Shown in pieces: positions 43,127-44,483 of a stretch of 44,483 nt of DNA (the first letter of the stretch is position 1; each line of letters opens with the position of its first letter). The translations under genes were made by a program, and so were the position numbers. Location: positions 1 to 44,483 of the forward strand of contig CAVEYD010000009.1 in assembly GCA_963619835.1 (NCBI GenBank), written 5' to 3'. The notes beneath the pieces were generated by a model that had not been told where the DNA came from, did no database searches, and saw only the letters and a program-made list of their open reading frames with translations. Source of the DNA: Fimimonas sp963619835. GTDB taxonomy: Bacteria > Bacillota > Clostridia > Christensenellales > CAG-314.

Positions 43127-44341
43127 ATGGAAAAAGAATTTTTAGTAAAAACATACAATTCTGTCACGCTTAACGTAACAGCAGGCAAAATAGACAGTTT
43201 CCGTGAAAACGAAGAAACAACAGGCACCGTTCGTGTGTACGAAAACGGTTACATCGGTGTAGCAGGTTGTCTTGGCACTCCAAACGAAGAGGAGTTGACA
43301 CAGAAGGCAATCGAAGCTCTCTCTCTCAAAATCCCATATCCTTGCAACCTTGACGGAAAGTTAGAAAAGGAAATTTTGCACGAAGAAGAAATTATTCCCG
43401 TTTCAAAGCTTATTCCAACTATGCAACACTTTTTGGATCGTCTCAGTGAAGCTTGTCCAAAGTTTGCTTTGTCCAACAAAATAACTTTAGATTATGGCAA
43501 AACAGAGTATCGCAACTCTCTCGGTAGACACTTACTCAGTTCCGGACGTAGTCTGTCTATTGTACTTATTGCACAAAATCGTGGTGCGGGTAACTTGTAC
43601 GATACCGCATTCGAATATGTCGGAGACAGATTTGACGAAGAAACACTTTTCCAAAAGTTCAAAAACGAATATGATGCTTTCTACAAGACTGCCGATATTA
43701 CCGCGGGACGTATACCCGTTGTCATTGATGCGTCGGGTATAGTTGGAAGGTACTTAAATCACTTTGTTGCCGAAATGTACGTTTCGGGAGCATCCTTGCT
43801 CAGTGGAAAGTTGGGACAAAAAGTATTGTCCGAAAAATTTTCTCTCAAATGCGACAAAAATCCTCAAACAAACACAGGTTGCAAGTTTTTTGACGAAGAA
43901 GGCTTTGTCGCTCCCGATTTTAGGCCGACACTTATAGACAACGGCACACTTGTCGGCTTGCTAACCACAAAAAAATCGGCTGCCACATTCGGACTTCAAC
44001 ATCTCGGAACATCATCAGCCGCTTACGACGGAGTTCCCGGTTTAGGTTTTGGCAGTTTTTATGTTTCATCTACGGCACAAAGTCTAAGTCAGCTTGTCCC
44101 CGGCAAATCAATCTATGTTGTTATGGCATCGGGCGGAGATACAACCCCGGACGGACACTTTGCAACCCCCGTACAAATGGCATACTTAATGGAAAACGGC
44201 AAGATTGTCGGACGCCTTCCCGAACTTAACATAAGCGGAAACTTCTTTAACTTATTCGGTAACGACTACATTGGTGCAGCTTGTGACGGACCGGAGCCAC
44301 AAAGCACATTTATTGCCGTTAACATGGATGTAACAAAGTAA
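43127..44341 (+). CDS. TldE/PmbA-type partner subunit
   Basis: A 404-residue homologue of TldD lacking the HExxxH motif, as expected for the non-catalytic PmbA/TldE partner. Family features are the N-terminal RENEETTGTVRVYENGYIG, the central VVIDASGIVGRYLNHFVAEM, and the C-terminal MENGKIVGRLPELNISGNFF. Directly downstream of tldD and almost certainly co-transcribed. No RiPP precursor gene is in the 142 bases left after it, which are AT-rich with only a short AAAAAAGCTTTTTT palindrome. Confidence 0.88.
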   Translation: MEKEFLVKTYNSVTLNVTAGKIDSFRENEETTGTVRVYENGYIGVAGCLGTPNEEELTQKAIEALSLKIPYPCNLDGKLEKEILHEEEIIPVSKLIPTMQHFLDRLSEACPKFALSNKITLDYGKTEYRNSLGRHLLSSGRSLSIVLIAQNRGAGNLYDTAFEYVGDRFDEETLFQKFKNEYDAFYKTADITAGRIPVVIDASGIVGRYLNHFVAEMYVSGASLLSGKLGQKVLSEKFSLKCDKNPQTNTGCKFFDEEGFVAPDFRPTLIDNGTLVGLLTTKKSAATFGLQHLGTSSAAYDGVPGLGFGSFYVSSTAQSLSQLVPGKSIYVVMASGGDTTPDGHFATPVQMAYLMENGKIVGRLPELNISGNFFNLFGNDYIGAACDGPEPQSTFIAVNMDVTK

Positions 44342-44483
44342 TCTTTTTGTATTGTAAAAAAGCTTTTTTGTTTTCTTACAAAATAAGGAAAATTGCAAAA
44401 ACAGAAAAATAAATAAAAGGCACACAAATAACAACCAAAATTTGCAAAGAAAATATTAAAACAGCAAAAAGGTAGTAAAAAAC

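Noticed and set aside
1..44483. Prophage, insertion sequence, CRISPR array, toxin-antitoxin or restriction genes
   Set aside because: No transposase, integrase, terminase, regular direct-repeat array or nuclease motif was seen; every large frame is explained by metabolic, transport or housekeeping families.
41777..44483. TldD/TldE pair as part of a RiPP (microcin-like) cluster
   Set aside because: No precursor peptide, cyclodehydratase or exporter gene is adjacent within the window; a general peptide-degrading role is simpler.

Overview
The window comes from a low-GC, Gram-positive-type bacterium, most likely a gut or anaerobic member of the Clostridia (Bacillota). This rests on AGGAG-type ribosome binding sites, TTGACA/TATAAT promoters with 16-18 bp spacers, the paired glgC-glgD glycogen genes, an SDR-type mannonate oxidoreductase instead of the E. 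coli type, and lipoproteins carrying repeated CxxC modules. TAA and TGA both act as stops, so the code is standard. Taxonomy below class is not resolved. No phage, transposase, CRISPR array or rRNA was seen.

Bases 132-9880 form a sugar-acid cluster. uxaC, uxuA and an SDR oxidoreductase convert glucuronate to 2-keto-3-deoxygluconate; kdgK and the KDPG aldolase take it to pyruvate and glyceraldehyde 3-phosphate. Two TIM-barrel sugar isomerase/epimerase-like proteins, two Gfo/Idh/MocA dehydrogenases and an M55 D-aminopeptidase-like protein are interleaved. An internal promoter before the second TIM-barrel gene has a perfect interrupted palindrome filling the whole -35/-10 spacer. A decayed copy of the SDR 3' end lies between kdgK and the second dehydrogenase.

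Bases 9881-12400 hold a structured, possibly attenuated leader with a run of nine G, a surface lipoprotein with CxxC repeats, and a minus-strand phosphoribosyltransferase plus tRNA-Leu(CAG) unit. A DUF3737 beta-helix protein and a metal-dependent amidohydrolase follow (13434-15708).

Bases 16208-25563 carry a complete oligopeptide/nickel-type ABC importer (binding lipoprotein, two permeases, two ATPases) and a small membrane protein. Four subunits are much longer than usual: both ATPases carry long charged inserts and one permease has a large extracytoplasmic insert. The operon is preceded by a structured leader.

The rest is mostly core metabolism: a GH3 beta-glycosidase, endonuclease III, a compact GltD-like flavoprotein, Obg, YhbY, glgC-glgD-glgA, a YfcE phosphodiesterase, a YjbR/MmcQ protein, a membrane-anchored metallophosphoesterase, glyA converging on guaB, and a TldD/TldE protease pair.
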